DNA from: Brevibacillus fortis
Lineage (GTDB): Bacteria > Bacillota > Bacilli > Brevibacillales > Brevibacillaceae
Length of the DNA stretch: 64,000 nt
Direction of reading: 5' to 3'
Assembly: GCF_003013395.1 (NCBI RefSeq)
Contig: NZ_PXZM01000012.1
Location: forward strand, 62,001 to 126,000
Part shown: piece after piece, positions 1 through 8,725 of the stretch
Position numbering within the stretch: position 1 is the stretch's first letter
Layout: the number at the start of each line of letters is the position of its first letter
Position numbers and translations under genes: made by a program
Notes under the pieces: generated by a model
Told to the model about the DNA's origin: nothing
Databases searched by the model: none
The model's input: the letters and a program-made list of their open reading frames with translations, nothing else

Positions 1-421
1 ACTCAAATGGAGCCGTCATCGTCACGATTTGTTTTTGAGGATTGTGGGGAACGATGTAGACAGCTGCAACAGTTCCAGGCTCCATATTATCCTCGATTTC
101 CCAACGTTTATTTAAAAAGGCATCCATTTCTTGATCCGGCTCTTTTACTGTTTTGGCGCCCGATTCTTTTACATCTTTCTCTAGGTACAGCACCTCACCT
201 TGTGGGCTCTTCAACTGATAGTACTGGACAGCAGCATAACCCGAAGAAATGCTTGCGATTAATCCGATCGCGACCAAAATACTCACTTTATACTTCACAA
301 AAAATCTCTCCTTCTCTCGTTTGATCTTTGTCATCACTTGCTTGCTAATGTCAATCTCCTGCGGGATGCGCGGGTCATTGAACAGGTCCTTAATACTCTC
401 GTGCGATTTGTTTGGACTCAT
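1..421 (-). CDS. Membrane-anchored partner of the ECF sigma factor (partial)
   Basis: Partial gene: the frame runs off the left edge with no stop, about 140 residues visible. The start ATG (419-421) lies inside the 3' end of the sigma gene, a 32-base overlap that implies translational coupling, with GGGAGGG upstream. A soluble N-terminal stretch of about 45 residues is followed by one membrane segment (VSILVAIGLIASISSGYAAV) and then an extracytoplasmic part. This topology and its place directly after an ECF sigma gene suggest an anti-sigma or sigma-regulating membrane protein. I do not see a zinc-finger HxxxCxxC motif, so the family is not named. Function is inferred from context. Confidence 0.7.
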   Translation of the reverse strand, partial: MSPNKSHESIKDLFNDPRIPQEIDISKQVMTKIKREKERFFVKYKVSILVAIGLIASISSGYAAVQYYQLKSPQGEVLYLEKDVKESGAKTVKEPDQEMDAFLNKRWEIEDNMEPGTVAAVYIVPHNPQKQIVTMTAPFE

Positions 422-977
422 CGTGAGCTGACCCTCCCTTCCCTAAAGGAGAATAAGCGGATCGGAACTTCGATGCCGTACGCTCGAATTTTTTGCGCAA
501 ACTCGCAGCGTTTTTGTTCATGATCAAGGAAATTTCCTCGTACGTCTTTTCTTCCACGCCTCGCAGCAAAAGAAGCGTTCTTTCCTCTACCGAGAGTGTC
601 TGCATGGCAAGAAATACATCCTCACTGAAATATACATTTTCAATATGCCGCTCGATGTCTGATTGAGGCTCTTTGTCCTGCATCAAAAATGGCAACATTT
701 TTGTCCATTTCCTTTTTCTGATGAGATCGATGCAATGATGATAGGCTATTTTATAAAGCCAAGCTGCAAAAGGCATGTTTGGACTGTATTTTTTCAAGTT
801 GCGATAAGCCTTGAAAAAGACCTCCTGTGTGGCGTCTTCCGCTTCGAATCGACTCCCCAGGATATGATAGCAGTAGTGAAATATTGGGGTTTGGTAGCTT
901 TTCATGATGTCGGCGTAGCGGTCATCCGCTCCCTGTATGATCTCATCCAGAAGTTCTTCTATCTCTCTCGTGTCCAC
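390..977 (-). CDS. ECF-type RNA polymerase sigma factor
   Basis: About 195 residues, normal ECF length. Region 2 is visible in ILGSRFEAEDATQEVFFKAY and the following W-L-Y-K-I-A segment; region 4 is in the C-terminal part (LSVEERTLLLLRGVEEKTYEEIS, then NKNAASLRKKFER). The frame is open far upstream, but the GTG at 975-977 is chosen because GAAAGGAGGGAGA sits directly before it and family homology begins there. It should direct RNA polymerase to stress or envelope promoters and be controlled by the overlapping downstream membrane protein. No ECF consensus promoter was identified upstream. The three such pairs in this window are unrelated in position and each is paired with its own regulator. 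Confidence 0.9.
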   Translation of the reverse strand: MDTREIEELLDEIIQGADDRYADIMKSYQTPIFHYCYHILGSRFEAEDATQEVFFKAYRNLKKYSPNMPFAAWLYKIAYHHCIDLIRKRKWTKMLPFLMQDKEPQSDIERHIENVYFSEDVFLAMQTLSVEERTLLLLRGVEEKTYEEISLIMNKNAASLRKKFERTASKFRSAYSPLGKGGSAHDESKQIAREY

Positions 978-1036
978 TCTCTCCCTCCTTTCAACTGGTA
1001 TAACGCACCATATCACCCTGTATGTGACATCGCGTA

Positions 1037-1065
1037 CAAAAAAATGCCGCGAAGCATGTTCGCGA
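1037..1065 (-). terminator. Rho-independent terminator of nos
   Basis: Read on the minus strand, GTCGCGAA and TTCGCGGC pair (one G-U) around a five-base loop and are followed by seven Ts. It lies 13 bases after the nos stop and isolates nos from the sigma gene. Confidence 0.85.
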
Positions 1066-1077
1066 CGTTTGAAAGCC

Positions 1078-2175
1078 TTATTTTGTGCCGAGCTCCGGCT
1101 TGTTCTGGTAAAAGAAATTCGGCGAGTGGATTGTGTTGTCGTACAGACTGTGGAAAATGTGTGTAGCTGTTGCTGAGATCGGCGGAACCAGCCATGTCCA
1201 GTCACCAGTAACGGCTCGACCACATTTCTCTTCTCTTTCCTCAAATCGCTTGAATTGCTGGCTCGCGGTGTGATGATCGACTATCGATACTCCTTTTTCC
1301 TTGAAGGAATGCAGGACGGCTACATTCAGCTCGATGAGCGCTTTGTCTCTCCAAAGTGTCACTTCCCTGGTCGTATCGAGCCCCATGACCTCTGCGACCT
1401 TTGGCAGCATGTTATATCGTTCTTGGTCAGCGAAATTGCGCGCACCGATCTCCGTTCCCATGTACCAGCCGTTAAAAGGCGCCGCCAAGTATTCAATGCC
1501 ACCAATCTCCATACGCATATTCGAGACGATCGGAACCCCATACCATTGCAACTCCAAATCGGCAAAGCCCGGTAGATCAGGATGCACGATTGGCACCTCC
1601 AAAACCAGCTCCTGAGAAATCTCAAAAAACTGCGGCGTCCGATCTCCAATCTGCACGACAAGCGGCAAAACATCGTAGTGCGTGCCTTTGCCTTGCCATC
1701 CCAGGCTCTGGCATAGCTTCGTCAACTCAAGTGAAATCGGATCGCCCAATACGCCGTATTCCGTTTCATATCCCGCGTAGCGAATCAACTGATCGTTCCA
1801 AATGCGCATGTGCGGTCTTCCTGTCATAGTAGGTGCAAAAACGGTGATGGTTGGGCGGATTTTCCCCCCATTAGTCGCAAACTCGATGTGACGAAGCATT
1901 GCTTGCGCCATCTCTTCTTCTGTCTCTGCCTGCCGTTCATCTAACACAATCAACGATTCCCAAAAGAATCGACCAATACATCTATTGCTATTGCGCCAGG
2001 CCATTTTCGCCCCATGACGAAGCTCTTCGGTTGTCTGCTCATAATATCCCTGCTGTTCGATCATCTGCCGGACTTCTTGTAGCCGTCGCTCGGTTTCGTC
2101 GGTTGTCTTGTCCAGTTCACCATAGCAGGTTCGGATAAATTGCTCTGCCGCTTCCATCAGTTGATTCACTTCCAT
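1078..2175 (-). CDS. nos: Bacterial nitric oxide synthase, oxygenase domain
   Basis: 365 residues, the size of stand-alone bacterial NOS oxygenases, with no reductase domain. It oxidises L-arginine to citrulline and NO at a thiolate-ligated heme using tetrahydrobiopterin or tetrahydrofolate and electrons from a separate flavodoxin or reductase. The heme-ligand cysteine is in the motif WRNSNRCIGR (Cys near residue 66). Substrate-site signatures include PFNGWYMGTEIGARNF and the C-terminal WTWLVPPISAT. Known roles in Bacillus relatives are protection against oxidative stress and antibiotics. The gene is monocistronic: its own terminator follows and about 230 bases of leader with GAGGG before the ATG precede it. 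Confidence 0.97.
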   Translation of the reverse strand: MEVNQLMEAAEQFIRTCYGELDKTTDETERRLQEVRQMIEQQGYYEQTTEELRHGAKMAWRNSNRCIGRFFWESLIVLDERQAETEEEMAQAMLRHIEFATNGGKIRPTITVFAPTMTGRPHMRIWNDQLIRYAGYETEYGVLGDPISLELTKLCQSLGWQGKGTHYDVLPLVVQIGDRTPQFFEISQELVLEVPIVHPDLPGFADLELQWYGVPIVSNMRMEIGGIEYLAAPFNGWYMGTEIGARNFADQERYNMLPKVAEVMGLDTTREVTLWRDKALIELNVAVLHSFKEKGVSIVDHHTASQQFKRFEEREEKCGRAVTGDWTWLVPPISATATHIFHSLYDNTIHSPNFFYQNKPELGTK

Positions 2176-2410
2176 AATTACCCTCTTTTCCCGCTGAAGA
2201 GCGGTTCATGGTCCTCGAAAAATATGTACCCTCATTATAAATTTACCGGAACTCTATTACCAATCCCTGTAGGCACTTGGACACATTTCTGTAAGAATCA
2301 TTGGCTGACGTGGTTACTACGCACGATGAATAAGCAGCTTGAAAAATCCCGCGATCGACTCTGCTAATTGCTATATTACGAAATTTAGCAATATTAACTA
2401 CCCTAATGAA

Positions 2411-2438
2411 AATAAAAAAAGAGCGCCTTAGCGCCCTT
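2411..2438 (-). terminator. Terminator of the TM2-domain gene
   Basis: On the minus strand GGGCGC-TAAG-GCGCTC forms a six-pair stem (one G-U) followed by TTTTTTT. It begins immediately after the stop of the small TM2 gene. Confidence 0.85.
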
Positions 2439-2439
2439 C

Positions 2440-2742
2440 TTAAACCGATAAGATTTTTCCGGCGATCTCTTTCGCCTTTTTTTCGTTGTGACGACGAACC
2501 CGTCCAGATAAAAGGAATAATTCTACAATAGAAATAATAAGAGGAATGTACGTCCAGCAGAAAAGGGTATAAACAATTCCGAGGCCTACGCGGTTCATAT
2601 AATAGTGATGCGCTCCCAGACCCCCAAGGAACAGACAGAGGAGAATAGCTGTCGTGGAGTTTTTCTGAACTTTGCCGTACTCGGACTGGAAAATCATTTT
2701 TTGATCCATTGTCATGTTTTTCTGGATGAGGATTGTATCCAT
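2440..2742 (-). CDS. TM2-domain small membrane protein
   Basis: About 100 residues. The signature is the TM2 domain: a first hydrophobic helix ending in LFLGGLGAHHYYMNRVGLGI, then a second helix CWTYIPLIISIVELFLLSG and a basic tail RVRRHNEKKAKE. TM2 proteins are found across bacteria and eukaryotes and have no settled biochemical role. The ATG at 2740-2742 is preferred because GAGGGAG lies upstream, although the spacing is long; an ATG seven codons earlier has no ribosome site. It stands alone between two terminators. Confidence 0.85.
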   Translation of the reverse strand: MDTILIQKNMTMDQKMIFQSEYGKVQKNSTTAILLCLFLGGLGAHHYYMNRVGLGIVYTLFCWTYIPLIISIVELFLLSGRVRRHNEKKAKEIAGKILSV

Positions 2743-2825
2743 AATGTAAAATTTCTCCCTCATGCTATATGAAATGTAAAAATTTAATAATGAAATAATA
2801 CTACCCCTTTTATTACCTGTAAAGG

Positions 2826-2850
2826 AAAAAAGAGTAGCAATGGGCTACCC
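2826..2850 (-). terminator. Minus-strand terminator
   Basis: GGGTAGC-CCATT-GCTACTC followed by TTTTTT on the minus strand. It would end a transcript through the small unknown frame at 2865-3038. Confidence 0.8.
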
Positions 2851-2864
2851 TTTTGGTTTGCTTT

Positions 2865-3038
2865 CTACTTCTTGGAACGGAAAAGCCCATGTTCGCCGAT
2901 AATCGCGAACGTTACAGCCTCCCACGGAATGAACCCAACGCCCCAAGGACTGATCCCGATAATTACGATTGTCCCTCCAACAGCTCCACTCCAGAAAATA
3001 CGGGAGAAGAAAGAACGGCTCGCGAGGCGCGAAAAGAT
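2865..3038 (-). pseudogene. Short membrane-protein-like remnant
   Basis: An open minus-strand frame of 57 codons ends at 2865 and is followed by a good terminator. It encodes a hydrophobic, gene-like stretch (AVGGTIVIIGISPWGVGFIP, then VTFAIIGEHGLF). No ATG, GTG or TTG lies in frame after the upstream stop, and there is no ribosome site. I read it as the 3' remnant of a small membrane-protein gene, or a gene whose 5' part was lost or shifted. Family not recognised. Apart from this and two terminators the 2764-3084 gap shows nothing else. Confidence 0.35.
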
Positions 3039-3049
3039 TTATTACATGC

Positions 3050-3076
3050 AAAAAAGACAGGTGCTTACACACCTGC
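3050..3076 (-). terminator. Terminator of the glycerophosphodiester operon
   Basis: CAGGTG-TGTAA-side loop-CACCTG stem followed by a T-run on the minus strand, just after the glpP stop. It ends the long operon that starts near 11.77 kb. Confidence 0.75.
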
Positions 3077-3084
3077 CCTTTCTC

Positions 3085-3651
3085 CTAAACAGCCATATGG
3101 TTCCACATCTCCGACTTACTCAACGAAACAGCATCTGCTCCACCCTTCAATGCTTCGTTGACCTGCTCCATATTCCAGATCAACCCGCCCAAAATAATCG
3201 GCTGCGACAGATGCTCCTTGATATAAGAAATAATAGACGGCGCTATCCCCGGCATGATCTCAATCGCGTCTGGCTGGTTTTCCAAGACGTTTTTGATGGT
3301 CGTCGAAAGAGAGGTCGAATCGATCAAAAAGACGCGCTGGATCGTCAGCATGCCTTCCTTTTTGGCCGCGCGAATCATCGGTCCTTTGGTAGTGACAATG
3401 CCCGTTGGTTGGATATAGGTGGACAAGAAACGAAAAGCCTCTTTGTCATTGGACAGGCCATTCATGAGGTCTGTGTGCAAAAAAATCGGCTTGCTCGACT
3501 GACGGATCGTTTCGGCCTCCTCCATCAGCCTAGTCAGCTTTCCGTACATCAACAGGATCGCGCAAGCTCGGGACGCCATCGCCTCTCCCAAGCGATCCTG
3601 TTCGGTTGCCGCAATAACCGGATTCGTTTTCAAAATCGTTTGCATGTCCAT
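3085..3651 (-). CDS. glpP: GlpP-family glycerol-3-phosphate-responsive antiterminator
   Basis: 188 residues, close to the 192 of B. subtilis GlpP. The TIM-barrel-like GlpP signatures are clear: CAILLMYGKL, FLHTDLMNGLSNDKEA, TKGPMIRAAKKEGMLTIQR, FLIDS, and the C-terminal GGLIWNMEQVNEALKGGADAVSLS. In B. subtilis GlpP bound to glycerol-3-phosphate allows read-through of leader terminators in glp genes. Here it is the last gene of an operon that imports glycerol-3-phosphate compounds and whose leader carries a large terminator, so autoregulation is likely. The start ATG directly abuts the stop of the preceding gene (TAGATG). Confidence 0.93.
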   Translation of the reverse strand: MDMQTILKTNPVIAATEQDRLGEAMASRACAILLMYGKLTRLMEEAETIRQSSKPIFLHTDLMNGLSNDKEAFRFLSTYIQPTGIVTTKGPMIRAAKKEGMLTIQRVFLIDSTSLSTTIKNVLENQPDAIEIMPGIAPSIISYIKEHLSQPIILGGLIWNMEQVNEALKGGADAVSLSKSEMWNHMAV

Positions 3652-4476
3652 CTATTCGCCTCCTGCCCGCAGTAGCCGTTCAACACTTACCTCAGCGCAG
3701 CCAAGCTGCTTAGTCTCCACTACCCAATGACCCGCGAATCCGTTGTCTTTCAAAAGTGACAGGATCGAAGCAAACGGGATCGTTCCATCGCCTATCGCCA
3801 AATGATCGTCCAGCTTGCCAAAGTTATCACTCAGGTGAAGAGCGGACAAATAAGGAAGCACCTCCTGCAATGCATCGATCGCATATCCCGGACGAATCAA
3901 ATGGGCATGGCCTACGTCGTACACGATCCGCACGCGAGACGAATCGACATTCTGGCATATACGCACGAGATCCTCGACGTTCCACCCGAGCACTTTTGGA
4001 TAAGGAGGAACATTCTCGACCGTCAGGATGGTTCTGCCCTCTGCGGACAGCTCGTTGGTCAACACTTGGAGTGCCTGACTCACATTTTCCACACCTCTTG
4101 CACGCTCGCCTTCCGCGAGTCGATCTGCTACTTCCCCCGCATGCATCACAACATGGGTGCAGTCGAGAAAGCTAGCAATCTCCAGGCAGCGCTTCATCGT
4201 GTCCATCGTTTGCTCCCGAGTCGGTCCCTTGTCCGCAGCCAGATTGCAGCCGCTGATCGGCGCATGAATCGACCAGGCAATCCCTCTCTCGTTTCCCTGC
4301 TGCTTCAACTCTTTCAGCTGCTCCCAGGACCAGTCCAAGAGGTCGGCATGATTCTCTTCACACATAATCTCGATGGCCTTCCAATCATGGTGCAAAAGCT
4401 GAACGATAGCATCACGCAGGGACAGATCGAATAACGCATAGGTGGATACCGCAAACGAGCTCTTGTCTCTCATCAT
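3652..4476 (-). CDS. Sugar phosphate isomerase/epimerase-like TIM-barrel protein
   Basis: 274 residues of the AP endonuclease family 2 / xylose isomerase-like TIM barrel. Metal-site features are visible: VVMHAGE, LTVENVPPY, VYDVGHAHL, ALHLSDNFGKLDDHLAIGDG and the terminal VVETK. These usually hold divalent metals and act on sugars or sugar phosphates. Start ATG follows GGAGGGTC. It is sandwiched between the importer permease and glpP, so it probably processes an imported polyol, sugar or glycerophospho head group. The substrate cannot be deduced from sequence. Confidence 0.8.
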   Translation of the reverse strand: MMRDKSSFAVSTYALFDLSLRDAIVQLLHHDWKAIEIMCEENHADLLDWSWEQLKELKQQGNERGIAWSIHAPISGCNLAADKGPTREQTMDTMKRCLEIASFLDCTHVVMHAGEVADRLAEGERARGVENVSQALQVLTNELSAEGRTILTVENVPPYPKVLGWNVEDLVRICQNVDSSRVRIVYDVGHAHLIRPGYAIDALQEVLPYLSALHLSDNFGKLDDHLAIGDGTIPFASILSLLKDNGFAGHWVVETKQLGCAEVSVERLLRAGGE

Positions 4477-4491
4477 TCATGACCCTCCCTC

Positions 4492-5295
4492 TTATTTCAC
4501 GCCGGAGTGGATGAAGCTGTTGATAAACTGTCGCTGGAACACCAAAAATGCCAGCAACAACGGAAAAATCACCATGACCGTCGCTGCACTTACCTCGGCC
4601 CACTGCGCCCCTGTCTCAAATGATTGGGCAAAAATCGCCAGACCGACCGTCAACGGGCGATTTTCCACGGAATTCGTAATAATCAGCGGCCACATGAAGT
4701 TGTTCCAATGGTAGCTGACCGAGACCAAACCAAAAGCGATGTAAGTCGGCTTGGCTAACGGAACGTACACTCGCCACAAAATCTGGAACCAGGAGCAGCC
4801 CTCCATCCGTGCCGCCTCCTCCAGCTCGTGCGGGATCGTCTTGAAGGTTTGTCGCAACAAGAAGACCCCGAAGGCAGAAGCGAAGTACGGCAGCATAATG
4901 CCGATTTTGGTATCCAGCAAAGACAAGTCACGCAGGACGTTATAGTTGGGGAAAATCAAGATATCTGCTGGGACCATGAGCTGGACCAGGAACAGGACAA
5001 ACAGCACGTCCTTTCCCCAAAATTGCAGCTTCGCAAAGGCATAAGCTGCAAGTGTAGCCGTGATGATTTGCGCTACTAAAATACCAGTCACGATCAAAAA
5101 AGTGTTGATATAGTACTGGTCAAAGGGTGCTGAGTCCCACACCTTCGCAAAGTTATCGAGTGTAAAATCAGCACTGAGCGACCACGAAGTCGCCAGCTCT
5201 CTCGGGCGAAAGGAAGTCCAGACCGCCCAGAGCAAAGGAAACAACCAGAGAACGGCCAAGCCGTACATGCCAACCGTTGTGAATTTGCGAAGCAT
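4492..5295 (-). CDS. ugpE: ABC importer permease, UgpE-type
   Basis: 267 residues, MalG/UgpE family inner-membrane permease with about six membrane segments. The EAA loop that docks the ATPase is EEAARMEGCSWFQILWRVYVPLAKP. A strong AAGGGGGA precedes the ATG. Together with UgpA, UgpB and UgpC it forms a complete carbohydrate-type importer. The neighbouring phosphodiesterase and GlpP point to sn-glycerol-3-phosphate or glycerophosphodiesters as cargo; this assignment is from context, since permease sequence alone does not fix the substrate. Confidence 0.88.
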   Translation of the reverse strand: MLRKFTTVGMYGLAVLWLFPLLWAVWTSFRPRELATSWSLSADFTLDNFAKVWDSAPFDQYYINTFLIVTGILVAQIITATLAAYAFAKLQFWGKDVLFVLFLVQLMVPADILIFPNYNVLRDLSLLDTKIGIMLPYFASAFGVFLLRQTFKTIPHELEEAARMEGCSWFQILWRVYVPLAKPTYIAFGLVSVSYHWNNFMWPLIITNSVENRPLTVGLAIFAQSFETGAQWAEVSAATVMVIFPLLLAFLVFQRQFINSFIHSGVK

Positions 5296-5307
5296 CTGCC
5301 ATCCCCC

Positions 5308-6195
5308 TTAGTTGTAATGAATCTTTTTATCCATAGCAAAAAACTGAAATGCAGCGACCAACAGCAGCAGCACGACCATGACAATCGTCAATGCAGAAGC
5401 CATTCCTTGGTCCCAGAAAGAAAACGCCGTCTCGTATATGTAGTACAGCAAGAGATTGCTGGCATTATCCGGTCCGCCTTTGGTCATGATCACCAAATGG
5501 TCCACCAGCTTGAAAGAGTTGGTGAAGGCGATAATACTGACAAACATCGTGGTTGGCATGAGCAGTGGAAAGGTGATGCGGCGAAACACCGTCCACGACG
5601 ATGCTCCTTCCATGGAGGCGGATTCATATAACTCCTGTGAAATGTTTTGTAGCCCCGCCAAATAAAAGATCATGAAATAGCCCGCTTCCTTCCAAATGAC
5701 CATGAAGATCATCGCCCACATCACATTTTTCTGATCGCCGAGCCAGTTCATGTCGCCTTTTCCGAACCACTCCATCACATGACTAAGCGCTCCGTACTCC
5801 GGTGTGTAAATAAACAGCCAGATGTTCGCCACTGCAATCATCGGAACAACTGTCGGATAAAAATAAGCCGTGCGGATAAAGCTCTTCCCTCGTAATGCCT
5901 TGTTGGCGAACAGCGCCATCCCTAGTGCGAGAGCCACACTCGTCGGCACGGTCCCGATGGCAAACCAGATATTATTGGTCAGCACCTTCCAAAACACTTC
6001 ATCTTCCACCATTTGTTTATAATTATCTATCCCGTTAAAAAACGGCTCTGGAGAACCCAGATCCGCTTGATGAAAACTGAGTATGAACGTTTGTATCACC
6101 GGATAGAAAGTAAACAGCAGCAGGAAGATGAGGGAGGGAAGGAGCAAGAGCCAGGCGTACATGTTCACTTTCCATTTTGCGCGTAGTTCCCCCAT
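5308..6195 (-). CDS. ugpA: ABC importer permease, UgpA-type
   Basis: 295 residues, MalF/UgpA-type permease. The first helix (YAWLLLLPSLIFLLLFTFYP) is typical, and the EAA loop is ESASMEGASSWTVFRRITFPLL. It pairs with the UgpE-like permease 12 bases downstream; a GGGGGAG ribosome site precedes the ATG. Gene order B-A-E matches many Gram-positive glycerol-phosphate and sugar importers. Confidence 0.88.
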   Translation of the reverse strand: MGELRAKWKVNMYAWLLLLPSLIFLLLFTFYPVIQTFILSFHQADLGSPEPFFNGIDNYKQMVEDEVFWKVLTNNIWFAIGTVPTSVALALGMALFANKALRGKSFIRTAYFYPTVVPMIAVANIWLFIYTPEYGALSHVMEWFGKGDMNWLGDQKNVMWAMIFMVIWKEAGYFMIFYLAGLQNISQELYESASMEGASSWTVFRRITFPLLMPTTMFVSIIAFTNSFKLVDHLVIMTKGGPDNASNLLLYYIYETAFSFWDQGMASALTIVMVVLLLLVAAFQFFAMDKKIHYN

Positions 6196-6222
6196 TGTCG
6201 CTCCCCCATTACCTAGCTTGAT

Positions 6223-7539
6223 TTATTTGTTGAACGGTGCCAGCATCTTGTCCGCTTCTTCCTGCGCTTTTTTCAATGCTTCCGCAGGCTCGGATTGACC
6301 AGTAATCACGGATTGGAGCGTGTCGTTCAAGAGCTTTGTCACTTTGCCGTTATTGTGTGTAGACAGCTCAGCATGACCGTATTCCAGCTGGTCACGAGCC
6401 ACTGCTGCTGCTGGGAAGTCCTTGACGTATTGCTTCATCGTCTCTTCTTCGTAAGCAGATTTGCGTGTAGCGACATAGCCAGTATCGACACTCCACTGAG
6501 CAGCGCGCTTAGGCTCGGTCATAAAGCGAATGAATTTCCACGCCGCTTCCTGTTTCTTTTCATCGGTGCCTTTGAACATGTAGAAGTTACCGCCACCTGT
6601 CGGGCTGCCGTAGTTCCTTTTCGCTGGCAAAAACGCTACGCCAAAATCAAACTTCGCGCTCTTCTTCACGTTCGTCAAATTGCCTGTCGTATGGAACATC
6701 ATCGCTGTTTTGCCTTCCAAGAAATCAGACGGTACGGTTGCCCACTCGTTGACGCCTTCAGGCATGACTTGATGCTTTTTGGACAAATCTACCCAAAATT
6801 GCAAGGCTTCTACATTTTCTGGCGTATCTAAAAACACTTTTTTACCATCTTCGGACATCAAGTTCTTGCCGTTTTGCAGAGCAAGTGCTTGGAACATCCA
6901 ATACGTGAAGCTCGAAGAAGGAATCTCGATGCCATAGCGTCCGTCCTTTTTCAACTTGGCAGCGTACGAAACCAGCTCATCCCATGATGTCGGCGGTTTC
7001 TCCGGATCAAGTCCTACTTCCTTGAACGCGTCCTTGTTGTAATAGAGCACGATGGTGCTGCGCTGGAACGGGATGCTGTATGTCTTGCCGCCTACTTGGG
7101 AATTCGCCAAAAAGCCCGGGAAGAAATCATTCACGTATTCGCTGCCGCCATCCTTGGCAATGAAGTCGTCCAACGGAAGGATGGCATCCATGTCCATCAT
7201 CGTATGCAACTCAGTTGAGAGCATCACCGCTACGTCTGGAGGAGTCTTACCCTGTACCGCTGCCTGAACCTTTGTTGTCGTATCCTGATAGCTGCCCGTA
7301 TAAACTGGCTTCACTGTGATATCTGGGTTTTCTTTGTTAAATTCCTCTGCCATTCCGTCCACGATCTTGGTCAAGGGACCTCCAACCGCAACCGGATAAT
7401 AGAAGGACAGCTCAGTTTTGCCTGATGAATTGGCTCCTTGCGCCGCATTGTTCGTGGACGAAGAATTGCCACTGGAGCACCCAATGATCAGACTCATACT
7501 CATAACGACCGCAAACAAGCTTTTGACAACTTTACGCAT
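6223..7539 (-). CDS. ugpB: Extracellular substrate-binding lipoprotein, UgpB-type
   Basis: 438 residues, family 1 extracellular solute-binding protein. A lipoprotein signal ends in the lipobox LIIGC, so the mature protein is anchored by Cys near residue 21, followed by a Ser/Asn-rich linker. Features matching the glycerol-3-phosphate binders are the N-terminal SFYYPVAVGGPLTKIVDGMA and a later SPTGGGNFYMFKGT. It would capture glycerol-3-phosphate or glycerophosphodiesters released outside by the GDPD protein of the same operon. The ATG has GGGAGAGG upstream. Confidence 0.9.
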   Translation of the reverse strand: MRKVVKSLFAVVMSMSLIIGCSSGNSSSTNNAAQGANSSGKTELSFYYPVAVGGPLTKIVDGMAEEFNKENPDITVKPVYTGSYQDTTTKVQAAVQGKTPPDVAVMLSTELHTMMDMDAILPLDDFIAKDGGSEYVNDFFPGFLANSQVGGKTYSIPFQRSTIVLYYNKDAFKEVGLDPEKPPTSWDELVSYAAKLKKDGRYGIEIPSSSFTYWMFQALALQNGKNLMSEDGKKVFLDTPENVEALQFWVDLSKKHQVMPEGVNEWATVPSDFLEGKTAMMFHTTGNLTNVKKSAKFDFGVAFLPAKRNYGSPTGGGNFYMFKGTDEKKQEAAWKFIRFMTEPKRAAQWSVDTGYVATRKSAYEEETMKQYVKDFPAAAVARDQLEYGHAELSTHNNGKVTKLLNDTLQSVITGQSEPAEALKKAQEEADKMLAPFNK

Positions 7540-7564
7540 CGCAGTACCTCTCCCTTTTCTTTTC

Positions 7565-8665
7565 TCAATTGGTCGTAACCCCTAGATTTTTTCCGGTTTC
7601 TCCATCAAACACGTTCACCTGCGCAGGATCAAAACGAACATGCATGGTTTCCCCTCTTTTGCAGTGCCATTGCCCGTTCCATTTGGCCTTCCACAGCTTG
7701 TCTCCCACGGTAAACTCAACAATCGTCTCGGAACCGAGAATCTCTACTCCCTGCACGGTGACAGGGAGCTGGCAGGAGGCATCGACAGTTAGGCCTTCCT
7801 CTACAGGCTGTAAGGATTCAGGACGCAGTCCGAGAACGACCGGGGTCTTGTCCTTGATACCGTTAAACAAAGGTAGCGGCAAAAAATGCTGACCTGTCAG
7901 CTCAATCCCTGCTTGATCGCCTGTCCGCCAAATGGCAGGTACCGTATTCATCGGGGGTGCCCCCGTAAACTCCGCCACGAATAAATTCGCTGGATGATTG
8001 TAGACGTCGAGCGGTTTCCCGACTTGCTGGACCTCGCCGTCGCGCAGGACCATCATGCGGTCTGCCATCGTCATCGCTTCCACCTGATCGTGCGTCACGT
8101 AAATCATCGTGATGCCGAGCTCTTGCTGCAAGCGACGGATTTCCGTGCGCATATGCCCGCGCAGCTTGGCATCCAGATTGGACAACGGCTCGTCCATCAA
8201 GCAGATGGGATGCTGACTGACGATAGCCCGTCCCAGTGCAACACGCTGTCGTTGTCCCCCGGATAATTCCTTCGGCTTGCGTTGCAAAAGATGCGCGATG
8301 CCCAGCATCTCTGCTACACGCTCCAACCGCTTGCCCTGCTCGGCTTTATCTACTTTTCGAACCTGCAAACCAAACAATATATTATCTTTTACCGTCAAAT
8401 GCGGATAAAGTGCGTAATTTTGAAAAACCATGGAGATGTTTCGCCCGCTCGGAGGGACTTGATTCATCGGCTTGCCGCCAATCAGCAGCTCACCCGTGCT
8501 GATCTCCTCCAGCCCGGCAATCATGCGCAGTGTGGTTGATTTCCCACAACCAGAAGGCCCTACCAGCACGAAAAATTCTCCTGGCAGAATACGAGCGCTC
8601 ACTTCATTGACTACCTTCTGGCCCCCATACATCTTGGAAATGCGCCGCAATTCCACTTCAGCCAC
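7565..8665 (-). CDS. ugpC: ABC importer ATPase, UgpC/MsmX-type
   Basis: 366 residues. Walker A GPSGCGKST, signature LSGGQRQRVALGRA, Walker B CLMDEP, H-loop YVTHDQVEAMTMADR, then a C-terminal TOBE region. GTG start with GGGGGAAA directly upstream. It powers the adjacent UgpBAE importer. It lies upstream of the binding-protein gene, an order reversed from E. coli ugpBAEC. Confidence 0.92.
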   Translation of the reverse strand: MAEVELRRISKMYGGQKVVNEVSARILPGEFFVLVGPSGCGKSTTLRMIAGLEEISTGELLIGGKPMNQVPPSGRNISMVFQNYALYPHLTVKDNILFGLQVRKVDKAEQGKRLERVAEMLGIAHLLQRKPKELSGGQRQRVALGRAIVSQHPICLMDEPLSNLDAKLRGHMRTEIRRLQQELGITMIYVTHDQVEAMTMADRMMVLRDGEVQQVGKPLDVYNHPANLFVAEFTGAPPMNTVPAIWRTGDQAGIELTGQHFLPLPLFNGIKDKTPVVLGLRPESLQPVEEGLTVDASCQLPVTVQGVEILGSETIVEFTVGDKLWKAKWNGQWHCKRGETMHVRFDPAQVNVFDGETGKNLGVTTN

Positions 8666-8725
8666 GACTTTCCCCCCTGAATCTCTCGCTGTTTTTTTGT
8701 ATCTCTCGACTATAACAATTGCTTA

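Noticed and set aside
663..1166. Plus-strand frame opposite the sigma gene and nos end
   Set aside because: Fully antisense to two well-supported genes, with no ribosome site or family.
2845..3072. 75-codon frame with ATG beside the remnant
   Set aside because: Composition is unlike a protein; the other frame ending at 2865 is hydrophobic and more gene-like.
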